Shown: positions 24,330 through 24,747 of the stretch, one piece after another | Layout: each line of letters opens with the position of its first letter | Numbering within the stretch: position 1 is the stretch's first letter | From: an uncultured Luteimonas sp. | GTDB taxonomy: Bacteria > Pseudomonadota > Gammaproteobacteria > Xanthomonadales > Xanthomonadaceae | Direction of reading: 5' to 3' | Assembly: GCA_938008415.1 (NCBI GenBank) | Contig: CALLKI010000075.1 | Span: forward strand, 1-24,747 | DNA length: 24,747 nt | Translations under genes and position numbers: made by a program | Notes under the pieces: model-generated | What the model saw: only the letters and a program-made list of their open reading frames with translations | Database searches by the model: none | Told to the model about the DNA's origin: nothing

Positions 24330-24747
<418 letters not shown>

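Overview
The window is very GC-rich and densely coding, with long, terminator-poor transcription units. Gene content and order point to the Xanthomonadaceae/Lysobacteraceae (Lysobacter, Luteimonas, Xanthomonas relatives). The type II secretion operon has the Xps-type order E-F-G-H-I-J-K-L-M-N-D, with a lipoprotein secretin last and a GspN that carries a GspC-like domain. No species can be named from the sequence alone.

Region 1 (1-8393) encodes surface and secreted proteins. The first 24 bases are the last seven codons and stop of a gene whose end is identical to the end of the S8 protease at 6466-8340, and the same terminator follows both. A subtilase paralogue therefore probably lies just outside the window. 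After a 585-base non-coding leader comes a very large trimeric autotransporter adhesin (665-6322, 1885 aa). It has an extended signal peptide, modular YadA-like head and neck repeats and a YadA anchor. About 1,041 bp inside it are duplicated, apparently perfectly and in frame. A secreted subtilisin-like protease with a pre-peptidase C-terminal domain follows.

Region 2 (8524-20480) is the type II secretion operon. gspE is separated from gspF by a 1.25-kb AT-richer island. The island carries a 14-bp perfect hairpin, a small secreted Cys-rich protein split across two frames, and an unrecognised membrane-anchored protein of 227 aa. From gspF to gspN the genes abut or overlap by 4-14 bases, and gspD follows closely. 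The operon encodes the assembly ATPase, platform protein, five pseudopilins, the L-M-N inner-membrane complex and the outer-membrane secretin. The upstream protease is a plausible substrate of this machine.

Region 3 (20504-23399) continues on the same strand with two overlapping family-2-type glycosyltransferases and nicotinate phosphoribosyltransferase (pncB). Region 4 (23440-24747), on the opposite strand, holds pyrF (OMP decarboxylase, long subfamily) and the 3' end of the ABC-F protein ettA.

I saw no tRNA, rRNA, CRISPR array, insertion sequence or prophage. The parts most worth a second look are the gspE-gspF island with its split microprotein, the repeated protease end at the left edge, and the exact internal duplication in the adhesin.
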